Source: Phoenix dactylifera (taxonomy: Eukaryota > Streptophyta > Magnoliopsida > Arecales > Arecaceae). From it: a DNA stretch of 64,000 nt. The translations under genes were made by a program, and so were the position numbers. The notes beneath the pieces were generated by a model, which was not told the origin of the DNA, ran no database searches, and worked only from the letters and a program-made list of their open reading frames with translations. The DNA lies in NCBI RefSeq assembly GCF_009389715.1, contig NC_052395.1, positions 5,790,812 to 5,854,811 of the forward strand. Direction: 5' to 3'. Each line of letters opens with the position of its first letter. The stretch's first letter is position 1. Below, piece by piece: positions 22,601 to 34,595 of this stretch.

Positions 22601-25600
22601 AAAATATCGTTTAACCCAAAATTAATGTTTCTATGATCTTTTTTGTCAAATTCTAGGCAACTTACGCCAAGCCGAACGGTTCAAGGCGTACTGACCCAAA
22701 CCAGCACAGTATCATATCAATTCAGGGGTACAACTCAGTAAAGGGTCCGAACCACGGTCTGTTCGATTCAAAGCGGTTCAGGATGGTTTGGGCATGCTAC
22801 CCTTTTTCTTTTCCCTTTTCCTTTCTTCCTTCCTTTCTTTTTATTCTCCCTTCCTTCTTTCTTTCTATTTTTTTCTTTTTTTGCTTCTTTCATTCCTTCC
22901 TTTTTCTTCTCCTTTCTTTCTTTCCTTTTTCTTCTTCTTTCCTTCCTTTGTTTTTTTCCTTTTCTTCTTCTTTCCTTTCTTTTTGTTCTTCTTTCCTTCC
23001 TCTCTTTTCTTTTTCTTCCTCTTTCCCCGTATATGCTATTTGAATAGCCATTTTTCGAAGACCTCAAATAGTCATAAATCATAATATTTAAATGCATCAT
23101 GCACCCTAAGCAATCTAAAGAATGGTATTACAACTTTAAGCATCTAATAATGTATTAGTAAATACAAAACTGCTGGATTTGAATGTTCCAAATTAATGCA
23201 AATGTCTCACCATTGTTTTTTCTAATAGGTTAGTATATTAAAAGCTCTAGTTTATATGGATTTTGTGATTTCATGTGGTTTTAGCTCTAATAGTATTATT
23301 TTTGCTAATTCCATTGTAGTTTTTTGAGGGTTAATGGTTGTAGCTTGAAAATGTTATTGAGAATAATCAAAGTGCTCGATGGCATATTGGTGCAGGACAG
23401 AGAAGAAACGTGCGAGAAAGAGAAAGAAGGAGAGGAGAGGAAGAAGAGAAGAGGAAGAAGAGAAGGAGGAAGAAGAAGAAGAGAAGGAAGGCTAATTTTC
23501 ATTCATCATTCGTTATCATTCATCAAGTGCATAGACCCATATTACAAAATACAAAAAGGTCCCTACAAATAAACTAATCCGATAAAAATCCTAACATAAC
23601 AATATGCAAATAAACCCAAGCAACATAAAATAAACTAACATTAAATCAATCCAGCCATAACGAAAGTGGCTGGACCCTCCTCCTGCAACGACCGTAGACT
23701 CGCGTAATAGGCGGTCCGGTACTGGTGTCCGCATCACATACAAATCAAGTCTTACCAAGTCTAATTTCTATTTTCATTTATTTTTGAAAGAGACAACATG
23801 GGTCAGTGATGTATGAGTCTTTTGAGACAATGCCCAAAGAAAAGCTTAGAATATTAGAATATTTAAAGTTCAATGATTTTCTTGATATTTACATGGTTGA
23901 TAAAGTTGTGTAAGAGTTAATATAGTATTACTTTTGGGTTATTCTTAGAAACTTTTGGTGCCAGCTATCTATCGTTGTGGTTTGAATAGTATAGATATAC
24001 AATACCATAAAGTGTTCCTTAGAATTTCTAATTACTACTAGTGTTGTTCACATTTTAAACTTTAAAATATCTACATCTGCTAATAGGAAATTTATAAAGT
24101 ACTTTGAACATCCATAAAATCTTAATTGGGTACTTTAAAAGTATACTGCAATACTTTTAAACATCCATGAATCTTAAAATAATCCTCATAAGCAAAAGCA
24201 AACAAACAATATTGTACCAATACCGAACCAGTATACATTTGTGTACCGAGTGAAAGTAGAGTATGATACCATATCGTACCAAACCATACTGAAACTGCAG
24301 ACCTTGTGGGACAATTTATATTTTTCCCTCACGCAACCCATTTAATAAATTCTTAGTGAAAAATTAACTTATCCCAAGTAACGCTGTACTTCTACTAGCA
24401 GAATTACAAATTTCAAAGGGGAAATGACAGAAAATGAAAAACAAAAGAGATGACTTCTAACTACCTACCTATCCAATCCATGGCATATGCACCAAAATTA
24501 TGTGATGTGAGTTGATTAGCAAAATGTGCATATCTTCCACTGCAAACAGACAGAACAATGCAATCAGCAAAGCATTGTAGATATCAGCCGAATTATTGAG
24601 AAGTAAACATGTTTGCATACTGGCTGGTGGGAACAAAGAACAGCCATGAGGTCATGGACTAGTAGCTAATAAATCCAGCCAAAGAAAGAGAAAGATCTAG
24701 GCCCACCAACGTCCTAGCCTTCTGATATAGATTGGACGGTGGTCCAGATCAGGCCCCAAGCTTGTTGAGATGGTTCCACTACCTGATAAATTGTTAAACT
24801 ATAGAACCTGCAATTGACAGCCATCCAGTCTGGTTTTGACTGCAATAAAGATTATATGGACTCACAAGAGCAAAGCAATGATTGCAAAACTAAGAAAAAG
24901 GTAGAGAATTATAAACCCAACAACCACCTTTCTTACCTATGCTCATTAAGACCATGAATAATCACCAAAATGCCTCTGCAGGATACAAAAGAATTGCCAT
25001 GTTACTTAATCTTGCATATCAGAAAACAAATTCAAGGATGGGAAATAACTTTATGGAACCTAAACCTTTTTTTTCAACAGGGAGAAATCAAACAAATAAA
25101 GATTCATCTATGTCAAAACAACCCAAGCACCTAGGCTTTCCTTTTCATAACACATTCTAAACATGAGACCAGGACATGCAACTGGGTGTGTGTGTGAGAG
25201 AGAGAGAGAGAGAGTAGAATTAAGGAATATGTGAATAGGTAATGATTCCTAGCTCTCAGCAATAAAAATGGCTCAAGAAGTTTTTGTTTTTTTGCCAGGA
25301 TTGCAATCAAGTGGCAAGAAAAATAAGGCACTCACGCTTTTACACATTCTGTCCTGCATAGCTACAAGAACTTTGGCTATGGATGCTTAACTTTAGCAAG
25401 TACAGTGACATATTGTAATACAAGCATAGTCTTAGTACCATGTTACAATGGTTTAGCATGCACAACAAAAACGCTAACAAGTAACAGGATCACAACATCC
25501 AAAATCCATATTAAACTAAACGTCCCAAAGCCTTAAAAGATTACTAAGAGTCATGCACAAGATGTAGACTTCATCTTCCATATGACACTACACCATCTCA

Positions 25601-27787
25601 ATTACAAACACTACGCTAGAAATTTTCCTCTTTTTTTGTCCTTGCCTCTTAGGGCCTATTTGGTTGGGGGTTATCTGGCATTGGAAAATAAATTCCGTGT
25701 AAGAATACCATGTTTGGTATCAAAAGTGGATGAGGGAGATAGTAAAATAAATGGTGAAACTCATATCTATTTTTCTGAGAGAGAAGGTAAAATTATTACC
25801 ACCAAGGGGGTGATATTTGTTTTCTCACACTGAATTACAGAGTGAAGATAATCTAAAATTAACATTTTTTCAAAAAAAATACCCTCACTTATATTTTATT
25901 AATATTTGTATTAATTATATTATATAATTAATATTAATTATATTAGTATATTATAATATATTAATTAGTATATTATTAATAAAATAGATTAATTATTCAT
26001 AAATAAATAACAAATATTTATTAATTATCAATAAATCTAAGATAAAATTTATTAATAATTAATACATTTATTTATATACCAAAACATACTAAAATTTATA
26101 TAATAAGAAATATATTTTCTAATATATGTATAATTAATCTAAAAATTTTTGTTAACTCGTATAAATATATATCAATATTCAAAATAGCTAATATTGATAG
26201 CGCTTATATAAATGGGCCATAAATGACCAACAAATGAACTGATAAAAAATGTTATTACTTAAATTATTTATTCAAGGGCATTGTTGAAAATTTGGTAATA
26301 TTTTTAAATAAGATTACCTCCAATCAAACATAGTAACCTTTTTTGGAACCATTTTCTAGAGTAATTTTTTTCACCAACCAAATATGATAAAAGTTTATTT
26401 TCCTTCGCAATCATTTTTTCAAATAAATGAGTCCTAAGAATCTTCAGATTACCTCATAATCTGCAGTACCCCAACAAATGAACCCTTAAAGCATTTGATT
26501 CAGAGTAATTCTTGTAGGCCAAAATATCTCATCTATAGAATATATTATATGTGAATAAAGTCCTTCGCTTCTGTTGCTGGATGTCCTTGTACCACAGTTG
26601 AACTATGCACTCTTTTCTCATAATCTGATTACGATCTTTGAACATGATCATCACTTTGTGGTTTCGTAACAAACCAAAAATAATATAAGACAACTTAGAG
26701 GCTGCTAAGAGAATTCCATAACATAAGATGGATCTAAAACATAGGTAGCCCGGAACCACCAAGCGAAACATAGGCATCTGAAGTTAACAGAGGAGAGATA
26801 CTGGCAAGAAATTATAAATCATAGAAACTGAAGGCAATCATAAAAGTCTTCTCTAGCAGTTCAATAAATCAGTTATACTGGATATACACAAGCAACAGTG
26901 CTTTGTAGGCTTCCACTATTATTATCTAGATAATTCAATTAACAACAAATAATTAATGCATCACAAGCAAATAAAGAACCAAATAATCCAACATAATTAT
27001 TGATTTCATCAACTGTTCTACAATTACATACAATATCTAGATTATTAGTGCTTTTAACGCCCCGTGTTCATCCAATGTCATCGAACTATTTCCCATGTTA
27101 TACAAAATCGGAACTATATGAATTATATATAACAAACGAAAATTCTAAATTAAGGAACATGTCAAAACCCTAACTGACTCCAGTAAAGCAAGAACAGCCA
27201 TGGAATTTATAAAACAGAGAGCAAAATAGTTTTTTTTTTCCATTGTTATATTTTTCCCAATCGATAGGAAGAAAAACACTAATCGAAATTCCAACAAGAA
27301 TTCGGATAAATAAGGCAAAACTAGATTAGCTTAAGATAACAGAAAACAGCAAATGGAGACCTTACTTCATATCCCCGGACGCCGGAACCCAAGATCGGCA
27401 GAAGAGCGCGTCCCTCCTCGCTCCGGCGAGCAAGAACGTCCCCGATTTGCACGAGGAGACGCCATCCCCGCCGTCCGATCGTTCCACCATGGTCAAGCCC
27501 TCGGCCAGGGCCCTCCGCCTCCGCACGTCGTCCTCCTCCTCCGCCGCCCTCCGCCTCCGAGAAGAGAGCGATGGCGGCGGTGCGGCCTTGGAGGGGTTAG
27601 GGTTCCGGCATCCCCCGCGGCGGAGCAGGAGGAGGAGCGAGAGGAAGAAGGAATGGAGGAAGACGAGGACGCGGAGGACGGACCCCTGCGACCACACGGA
27701 CCTCCGGGCGTCCGTTGGTACGGGCATTATGCGGCCGCCCGCATCATCCGAAGTCAGCTCCTCCGCATGTATGCTCCTTCTCTCCAT
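19606..27787 (-). CDS. Monoacylglycerol lipase / caffeoylshikimate esterase-like alpha/beta hydrolase (7 exons)
   Basis: Exons on the minus strand: 27787-27366, 24975-24937, 24539-24469, 20982-20918, 20833-20744, 20650-20558 and 20010-19606. All introns are GT-AG and the frame holds across every junction, giving 394 codons. The N-terminus has a hydrophobic stretch (VLRVLVFLHSFFLSLLLLL, about residues 37-55), a likely membrane anchor or targeting segment, then a basic RRR region. The hydrolase domain follows: IIHGLNEH (oxyanion region), HGGSDG, the nucleophile elbow GHSTG with Ser221, Asp340 in HGTADRVTDP and His370 in GFLHDLLFEPE. The family hydrolyses monoacylglycerols, lysophospholipids or caffeoyl shikimate; sequence alone does not settle the substrate. 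The upstream start at 27787 is chosen because ELTS..GGRI and RRRALAEGL are typical of the family. Introns 1 (2.4 kb) and 3 (3.5 kb) are swollen by repeats. Confidence 0.92.
21287..21554. repeat. 134-bp tandem duplication in hydrolase intron 3
   Basis: Two consecutive copies, about 21287-21420 and 21421-21554, share CACAAAGAACAGTTCATGCT and TTATCATGG..GCAACAAGTGA with scattered differences. Confidence 0.75.
22795..23030. repeat. 235-bp polypyrimidine tract (polypurine on the gene strand)
   Basis: Almost uninterrupted C/T built from CTTTC, TTCC and TTCTT units. It sits in intron 3 of the hydrolase gene, so the pre-mRNA carries a long purine tract. Reading frames here are compositional. Confidence 0.9.
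23398..23492. repeat. Purine tract (GAA/GGA/AGG), plus strand
   Basis: About 95 bp of nearly pure A/G, opposite in strand sense to the pyrimidine tract 370 bp to the left and loosely complementary to it. Confidence 0.85.
25191..25214. repeat. (GT)/(GA) microsatellite
   Basis: A short GT run runs directly into GA repeats in intron 1 of the hydrolase gene. Confidence 0.8.
25652..26485. mobile_element. Tourist-like MITE in hydrolase intron 1
   Basis: An 834-bp AT-rich element whose ends are GGGCCTATTTGGTTGGGGG and, inverted, GGGTTCATTTGTTGGGG. It is flanked by TTA at 25649-25651 and 26486-26488, the PIF/Harbinger-type duplication. No transposase frame is present. The terminal repeats are more diverged than in the element at 13175, so it is older. 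Confidence 0.8.
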
Positions 27788-27866
27788 CCCGCCCTCTTCT
27801 CCTTTCTTTTTTTTCTCTCCTCTCCCCCACTCTCTCTGCTAGTTCTGCTCCGCCCCAGCGCTAGAA

Positions 27867-27873
27867 TTTATAC
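27867..27873 (-). promoter_or_regulatory. TATA box of the hydrolase gene
   Basis: The minus strand reads GTGTATAAATTC, about 80 nt before the ATG at 27787. The intervening leader is purine-rich on the gene strand. Confidence 0.5.
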
Positions 27874-27889
27874 ACGAAACGAAAGCGAC

Positions 27890-30127
27890 TGTTCCGTTTC
27901 TGGTACGAGGGGTTTTGCTATGGAGCGCCATTTTTGTGTACCCGGATATTACCCATCTGACGTGGGAGGAGGCAATTGGTCTCATTTAAAGTGGATTGGA
28001 GCCTGTGGTTTTTTTTTTTTTTCGGGTGCAATTTGAAATATGGTTTTATATGCATGGGCATATAAATAAAAATTGACGGCAGAGGGTAAGCTTTGATACC
28101 TATAAAAAAAAAAAAATTGGGCTTTGCTTCTCGCTCATCCCATCATCAATTTTTCCATCAGATTGGTGAATTGGGAGGGGTGATCTAGAGCATTTTTACA
28201 CTACAATCATATGGATCTAATATATTGCACCAATGACTTTAAGCCATACTGCATGGATCTAATATATAAAACACTAATCAGCTAATGAGCAAAAACAGCA
28301 ATCCCCTTTTAATGCTTATGTTACTATGTTATACATATATCTAAAATCTTTCAGAAATCAACAATTCTATAAAAAAGGACATGGTTTAGCTTTGAAGTAA
28401 TGGTATAATGGACCTATCCATTGATCTCTATGAATTAGGCCGGTGATTGTCTCGGTGCACAATTACCCACATAAGGCCGATGATTCTTATGGATTAGGTC
28501 GATGTGTTTGGTATTTGAACCGGCCTCCTCCATGATGCATACCAATTATAAAAAAAAGCATTGAGAAATCTCCATAGCTATTGAGAGTGTGGTTGAATGA
28601 TTCAAGATTATTATTATATTAATTATTAAAAAAATGAATAAAGTTATTTGTATGGTCCAATCTTTGAATTTCTTTTGTGGGATGATGATTATTATGTTGC
28701 TTGCAGTCATGGTAATGAAAATTAATGGAAGATAATAATGAAAGAATAGTATTACTTGATAAAATAACTTTCGTATGCTATATATATGGCGGTTCTTCAT
28801 AATTTATTGATAAGAAAATAATATTAATGCTATTACTCATATTATATAATAATTATTGTAGCAAAACAATGACTAAATAATAGATGCTTGCAGAATACTT
28901 GTCAAATCTATATGCAGCGCGAAGACTTTCTTTTTTTTTTTTTGCCTGTGGTGGATAACTCATAAGTTTTATGGATATATCTAATAAAAATAAAAAAAAA
29001 AACAACATATCGTGGAGTGTTCTAAATAGGTTTTTTCGTCCAACTCATAGTGATTTTCAAAGTAATCCATTACGTATGAGGCCAGCCAAATCAACGGTAT
29101 GATTAGTTTCTTAGTAGATATCTCATCTAAAACATCACATCATTTCGTACCATTTATTGACTCAATAGCTCGAGTGAACATAACTTGACAAGCACCACCT
29201 ATTGACTAGATGTACAGCAACAAGGACAAGCATGAATGGCAGGTGATGGATTGCACATTTTTAGGTGTGCCGCAGTAGGTGAAATGCCACCATGCCAGCC
29301 CAAAAAAAAGGTCCAAGATCTTGACCATAAATTAGTGCCACAAACGCTGCCCAAAGTCTAGTTGCACAAGTTGAACTGAGAGCCCTACTCGGGGAAGCCA
29401 AATCAAGGGCCACTTTTGCACGCAAGGGAAATCCTTGGTGCATGGCGTTGATGGAGACTGCCCGTGACTACTTCCGTGGCTGTCACCTTTCTCCACAAAG
29501 ACGGCACCAACCAATCAAATATAATTAAGAGTTTTGGATCATACGCCTCCCCTCCTTCTCTGCTCCTCTTGGACTATGTGGTAGAAGAAGGACCGCGCTC
29601 GCCATTGATGGGGACTTTGCGCCTGTTTTAAGGCAGAGTGATGAGGTCATAAACGTATACTTTTGTGCCATAATGGCAATTCCATCTTTGGGGTTGCTTG
29701 TAGCTTGTATCCCTCTCCAGTATCATTGTCACACAAAACTTCAGAGAATCTTTATCATATAACTGATGTAATAAGGAGCTAAATAACAGGAGGCTCTAAT
29801 GCACTTGGCGGTGTACACTATCAATGACAATCACTCGTTTTTATAATATAATAATACACCGAGATGCATGAGCGCTCACAAAAAAGAACAGTTGTGATTA
29901 ATGGTATGCACGAACCATGCCGGCAGTGTAGGAAATAACAACATACTCAATTTAATCCATACCCCCACCATTGTGCTGTCTTCTTTCTCTTGATTCTGCT
30001 GGCGGTGCCCATGCGAGATTAGCATAAGCAATCGATGTACCAAAAAAAAACATACCTAAAAGAAAGGCTCTAGTATGTGGGAGAAGATTATGAAAATTAA
30101 TTGAAAAGATCAGCATGCATGCCAGAT
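27890..30127. other. Intergenic, nothing recognised
   Basis: This begins as the upstream region of the hydrolase gene and becomes an AT-rich spacer with several short homopolymers (about 28009, 28108, 28930). Minus-strand frames around 29261-29514 match nothing I recognise. The phrase GGATTAGGTCGATG / GAATTAGGCCGGTGATTG recurs around 28432-28505. Confidence 0.5.
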
Positions 30128-30129
30128 CC

Positions 30130-30560
30130 AAATGTCACGCCCCCGCTTCCGCGGAGCACGTGAGGCACCTAGTGCCCACATGAGGGGGGAAACACGGGGC
30201 TTTCTTATCAGATATTGTCCAGTTCCGGAGCTTCATGCAAGCGTCCTTCATCCCTCCCCGGTTTTGTTTTCCATCCAAAACGCGTCTGCAGTCCTCGGCT
30301 CTGATACCAAATGTCACGCCTCCGCTTCCGCGGAGCACATGAGGTACCTAGTGCCCACATGGGGGCCACATAAGAGGAGAAACATGGGGCTCCCTTGCCA
30401 GATATTGTCTGATTCCGGAGCTTCACGCAAGCATCCTTCATCCCTCCCCAGTTTTGTTTTCCACCCAAAATACGTCTGCAGGATTAGGAGACACCAGCCT
30501 CATATGCCCAGGCTTTATAACGAGTCTTTTCGATGTGGGACTATTGTTATATACTAGTGC
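30130..30560 (-). mobile_element. TRIM-like LTR remnant with Met-tRNA primer-binding site, partly duplicated
   Basis: On the minus strand an LTR-like stretch with TAGTCCCACATCGAAAAG (about 30547) ends GGCGTGACA at 30312. It is followed at 30309-30298 by TGGTATCAGAGC, an exact match to the primer-binding site for initiator Met-tRNA. Just beyond, at 30133-30290, a second copy of the LTR's 3' part follows with a period of 179 bp. There is essentially no internal region, so this is the wreck of a TRIM-type element. The outer limit near 30560 is uncertain. Confidence 0.6.
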
Positions 30561-31570
30561 TTGCAGGCAAGGCTGTAAGTCTATGCATGATAGGAACCAC
30601 ACAAGCTCTAGTATTAAGAAGGAATCAGCATGACAAATTTAGACATCTGTTTCATGGTCAGTTGTCAAGGGATCAGCAGTGTGAGCGGTGTTTATTTGTA
30701 ACGTGGGCTAATTTTTCTTAGACCTGGCCTTAAGTATGGTCTTTGGGTTGGGTCCTTCTCTTCGTTTCCTTAGACAATTTAAAAATACCCAACCCGAACT
30801 CATTTTAATGAACAAAAATTGATGTCACATTAGCTAATATAACTTAATAATACTAAAACAGTTATATCATGCGAAGTATCATTATTTTGTTCCTTACTTG
30901 CATTCGTATGGAGAAAAGGAGTAAAAAAAAATTGTAAGCAACCATAAACTATCATTGTAGATTCCTCCAAAAAGTTTACAAAACCTAAGATTACATCTCA
31001 TCAGGCAGGAGATCAGAGGTTTTTTTTTGAAGAAAACACTCCAAATCCCCTCTTAATAATTCAAGATAAATCAAAAAATCACAAAAGACTTCGAACAAGT
31101 ACCAAAAACACGTGGCACCAAACCTGCAATAAGTTTTATGGATTCACAAACTTGATTAGCCTGGTGCTTAAAGATCATAGTGCCTTATTTCTGGTATAGA
31201 TTAGGGACTTCTCTATCCTTCCTTTATAAGCGATCATCGATGAAAGATGAAATTGTAACATACACCAACTTTGCATGGAGTAAAGGGACATACACCGGTA
31301 GACGGCAATAAAGGAACATATGTTGGTACAAGATATAAAGGGACATATGATGGTACTCGGCAATAATGGAATGTACGTGATTGCTGATGATCATCTAAGA
31401 AATTTCCGTGCATTTCTTGTCTTCGATCCAATGACTCGAGCCGAGCACATGATAAACGGCTGCTCAATCGTAGGATTTAACCCCAACCACAGGACATGCA
31501 AGGTTTGCCATTTGATTCATAATTAAGCATTCATATCATTCCAAACTCATGCAGTAGAAGAAATAATTAA
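30561..31570. other. Intergenic, nothing recognised apart from a small repeat
   Basis: No gene. At about 31255-31375 a ~37-bp phrase with AAAGGGACATA(C/T) and GG(T/C)A..CGGCAATAA recurs three to four times imperfectly. Confidence 0.5.
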
Positions 31571-31574
31571 TCTA

Positions 31575-32590
31575 ATATATTTTATTTATTTATTTATTTA
31601 TTTTTGATTTAGTTGGTGATTCACACGACTCTGAATACATCGAAGAAAGTAAGAAAACAAAAAGTTTCTAAAGGCTCCAAGCACATGTGCCTCACATGTC
31701 CAAAGTACTCCACCAGAGTGATGAGCCACAAAAGTGGCCATCCAATCCACAACCTCGTTGACTTTCCGGTGAACATGCATTGCCCCAAAGGAGGTAGCTC
31801 CCTACGCCATGCTCTAGATGTCCTAAATCAAGGGATGCGAGCCCGCCCTCTAGCTCGTCCCTAGACTTAGCCGATTATCGTCGCCGAATCACCCTCTAAC
31901 AATATAGCTTCAACCGTCAATATATGTCGTGCATGGCTAAAGCCGGCCTAACCGGCCCTTAGCTCTGCTCTAGGCATAGAGCAAGCAAAGATTGGGCCCT
32001 CACCTGCAGCAACAAATCAAGAATCTGGGCCTTGGATAACAAAGCCAGCTCCTTCCCTCCTACCACCATCCAACACACAGCCATCGAAGTTCGTCTTAAG
32101 AAAACTCGAGGGTAGGAGCTCCTAGGTAATAAACATCATCTAAGATGCTAGCGAGCAGAGATAGAGTCCCATGTGCCACGAGCTATCAAAGGTTCTTTCG
32201 GAGGACCGAGTTGAATGATCTCAGCAGCCTGCATCTAAGCCCTCTCCGGTACTATCCTCGATTGCTGGCTGCTTTCTCTAAAAAATAAGATAGTTTTAAC
32301 CAACCAAATATGATAAGTAACATATCCACTAAGATGCCTTCCGTCCTGAGATGTGGCTTGCTTAACGAACTCCTCAAGAATTAGTAAAGAGATCCGCAGG
32401 GGTCACCAAGTGGAGTATATCCCGAGGGATATCACCCATTCTCCACACCCGCCACACTCTCATGCATTGGAAGAGGGTGTGATTAATAGACTCCTCCACC
32501 TCACAGTAGGGACATATTGGCGGAATGCTCGACCCTACACACCCATATCAACTGTCGTATTAGACTCCTATAAGGCATTATATAATTTAA
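31575..32590 (-). mobile_element. 5'-truncated LINE, 3' end with (TAAA)n tail
   Basis: On the minus strand, at about 32515-32395, one frame reads CPYCEVEESINHTLFQC, the zinc-binding zf-RVT domain that follows LINE reverse transcriptase. At about 31770-31700 it reads VNEVVDWMATFVAHHSGG, the end of the LINE RNase H domain. The element closes with a TTTATTTA-type tract on the plus strand (about 31578-31604), i.e. a (TAAA)n tail. Stops and frameshifts separate the domains. The 5' limit is not clear. Confidence 0.7.
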
Positions 32591-33405
32591 AATATTCTAA
32601 GGTAGGGTCCGGCTCATGTCCAGACAACCAAAACTAGTCTAACGTCCAGGGGTCTCGACTGCTTCTTGGATCTAACAATTAATTTAACACAAGTATTTCA
32701 TAATGAGATGGAGTTCGTTGTTTTTTGAATGTAACAGAATTGGTCTTGATTATGTCTCCTCACTATCCAAATTTGGATTTCCAGCTGATCAGACTGAAGT
32801 TTCTGGGTTAAATCTGATATGTCCATTAAGAGAAAATCAGACTGAGAAAATTAGGCACGGTTCATGTCAACCAATAGAGATGGAAAGGAGAGAGAAACTC
32901 AGTCTAGGTTTAATTAAAGGCTTGATTTGTTTGGATTGGGTCGACCAACATAGGAAGAAGAGAGATACCCGATCTATGGTCAGGTGGGTTTTTGGGCCTA
33001 ATCCTTTGTGTAGGTCCAATTGGGAGCCTGACCTATTCGTCTATGTCGATCAACATAGGGGAAAAAAAAAACTTGACTTTGTTTAGTCAAGGCTTTAGGT
33101 TTAGTCCAAAGAAGAGAGATAACATTAGGGCACAATTTCCTTCTTTCCCACTTTTTGTTTTTGTGAATTTTTGAACGGAATCGGTTGTGCCCGCCGACTT
33201 TGATTCAAAATAGGCCTAATTCGGGCTGTCCTAACATTTCTTATGCATGTTACCCATCAAATATACATCCGCACCTCTTTCTTATGAAAAAGAAGGGATA
33301 TGATACAGTGATAGTTGCTTTTTCCACGATAGGAGGGTGCTAACCGGTTCATTTAGTAAAGTAGACTTGTGTTTGATCTCTTCCAACCTAGATTTTCAAC
33401 TGATC
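32591..33405. other. Intergenic, nothing recognised
   Basis: Short plus-strand frames at 32703-33174 have no recognisable motif. The phrase GTCGA(C/T)CAACATAGG occurs at about 32940 and 33046. Confidence 0.5.
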
Positions 33406-33421
33406 TTTTATGCAATATCTT

Positions 33422-33788
33422 TTTTTTTTTTTGCGGAAAAAAAAGGGAGGGGGGAGGAAGGGACAAGCCCACCCCCACCCCGCCAGGGGAATATTCGATG
33501 CGGGCAGAAATGACCATGTGTTGGGCATCCTGGCCGGTTTTACTCATACCCTCCCCACCAGTAGGCCCAGCTCGGTTACCCCTCTGAGCTCCGGCATGAA
33601 TACCACGTGTGAGTACGTCACACCTGGCACCACCGAAGGTACTAGCAGAGCGATACGCCCTTCCAGACCCTTTGTCCGAGCAGGGAGCATCCGATCTCCA
33701 CAATTTAATCGACGCCCGTGCGTTTCGAACTCGTAACCACTTGGTTGAAAGTAAGGCCACGCTCCTACTAAGCTACCACCTTAGTAGT
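33422..33788 (-). mobile_element. tRNA-derived SINE with target-site duplication
   Basis: On the minus strand the head, starting near 33788, contains TAGCTTAGTAGG (33775-33764), matching the Pol III A box, and GAGTTCGAAAC (33732-33722), matching the B box, at tRNA-like spacing. The body is about 350 bp and ends in a poly-A tail (T run on the plus strand from 33419). The flanks TTTTATGCAATATCTT (33406-33421) and TTTTATGCAAGATCTT (33789-33804) are a 16-bp target duplication with one mismatch. It is non-coding, and retrotransposition would have used a LINE's machinery. The reading frames crossing it are spurious. Confidence 0.85.
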
Positions 33789-33804
33789 TTTTATGCAAGA
33801 TCTT

Positions 33805-34255
33805 TGCCAATGAACTAGGCTCCGCTCTATTGTAATTTTTGCCACCAATTTTCCTTTTTTAACAAATCCTCTAGTCAATAAACATATGTTTTCGTGCTCA
33901 AAAATATGATTGGTAGTAAATAAATAAACAAAGCTATTTTGTAGAACCTGTAGGCATCATGTCCTTCCTTGAACGATGTCAGCAAGATGGCAGCGAGTGC
34001 CCACCAGAATTATACCTATCGTTTTTTGGTTTTTTTTAGAGGGATAATACCATTTATTTTTGGCTTTAGAAAAGACCCCCAAAGTGGTTTTAGTTTAATT
34101 CATATAACATGATGAGAAGGCTGCTAAGCAAGGTCACAGTAAAGATACAGGTTGAACCCATCACCAAGTAGGCTGCCAACTTTGTCCAACTTTGAGACCG
34201 TTATCAGGGCCTGATGGCCCAACCCAAAGGACAATGAAAAGAGGTGGGCATCAAC
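33805..34255. other. Intergenic, nothing recognised
   Basis: AT-rich spacer with no supported gene. Confidence 0.5.
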
Positions 34256-34264
34256 GGTCCAGAC

Positions 34265-34595
34265 CAAGATACGCGGTACTGACTGTACCGATATACCGAT
34301 GGGCATCGATACTGGTATGGTATCGAACCAAATCGAGCCGAACCGATACTGTACCGATGGGGTTAAAAGCCAAAAAAAAAATTGGAGCCGGTACGGACTG
34401 GTCGATTCGGGCCGGTACCAGTTCGGTACGGACCGGTACCAAGTCGGTATGGGTCGGTACCGGTCGGTACGGGCCGGTACGTATCGGTACCGGTCGGTAC
34501 AGGCCAGTACGGTTCGGTAACGAAATATGTAGCTGTACCGTACTGGTAGGGTCCGGTACCGGTATGTGCTGGCCGGTACCGGCCCGTACCACCAT
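34265..34595. mobile_element. GGTACC-rich palindromic element with 9-bp duplication
   Basis: A 331-bp block made of overlapping GGTACCGGT, CGGTACGGG and TCGGTAC motifs, many self-complementary. GGTCCAGAC stands directly on both sides (34256-34264 and 34596-34604). A 9-bp target duplication suggests a Mutator-like MITE, but the ends are not good inverted repeats, so the class is tentative. Long frames on both strands with repeated Arg-Tyr-Gly-Pro-Val are artefacts. Confidence 0.6.

Larger units (their letters stand above)
22640..24305. mobile_element. Diverged GGTAC-type repeat remnant, interrupted, in intron 3
   Basis: Two flanks, about 22660-22800 (AAGCCGAACGGTTCAAGGCG, GTTCGATTCAAAGCGG) and about 24210-24305 (GTACCAATACCGAACCAG, CCATATCGTACCAAACC), have the degenerate GGTAC/GGTTC look of the elements at 34265 and 47085. 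Between them lie a pyrimidine tract, a purine tract and a block ending near 23732 with CTGGTGTCCGCATCAC. I cannot fix the ends or the class. Confidence 0.35.

Noticed and set aside
27353..28036. 227-codon plus-strand frame
   Set aside because: It is antisense to exon 1 and the promoter of the hydrolase gene, has no family resemblance and is explained by high GC.
29261..29514. Two overlapping minus-strand frames of 60 codons
   Set aside because: There is no recognisable motif, no promoter or splice support, and the length is expected by chance.
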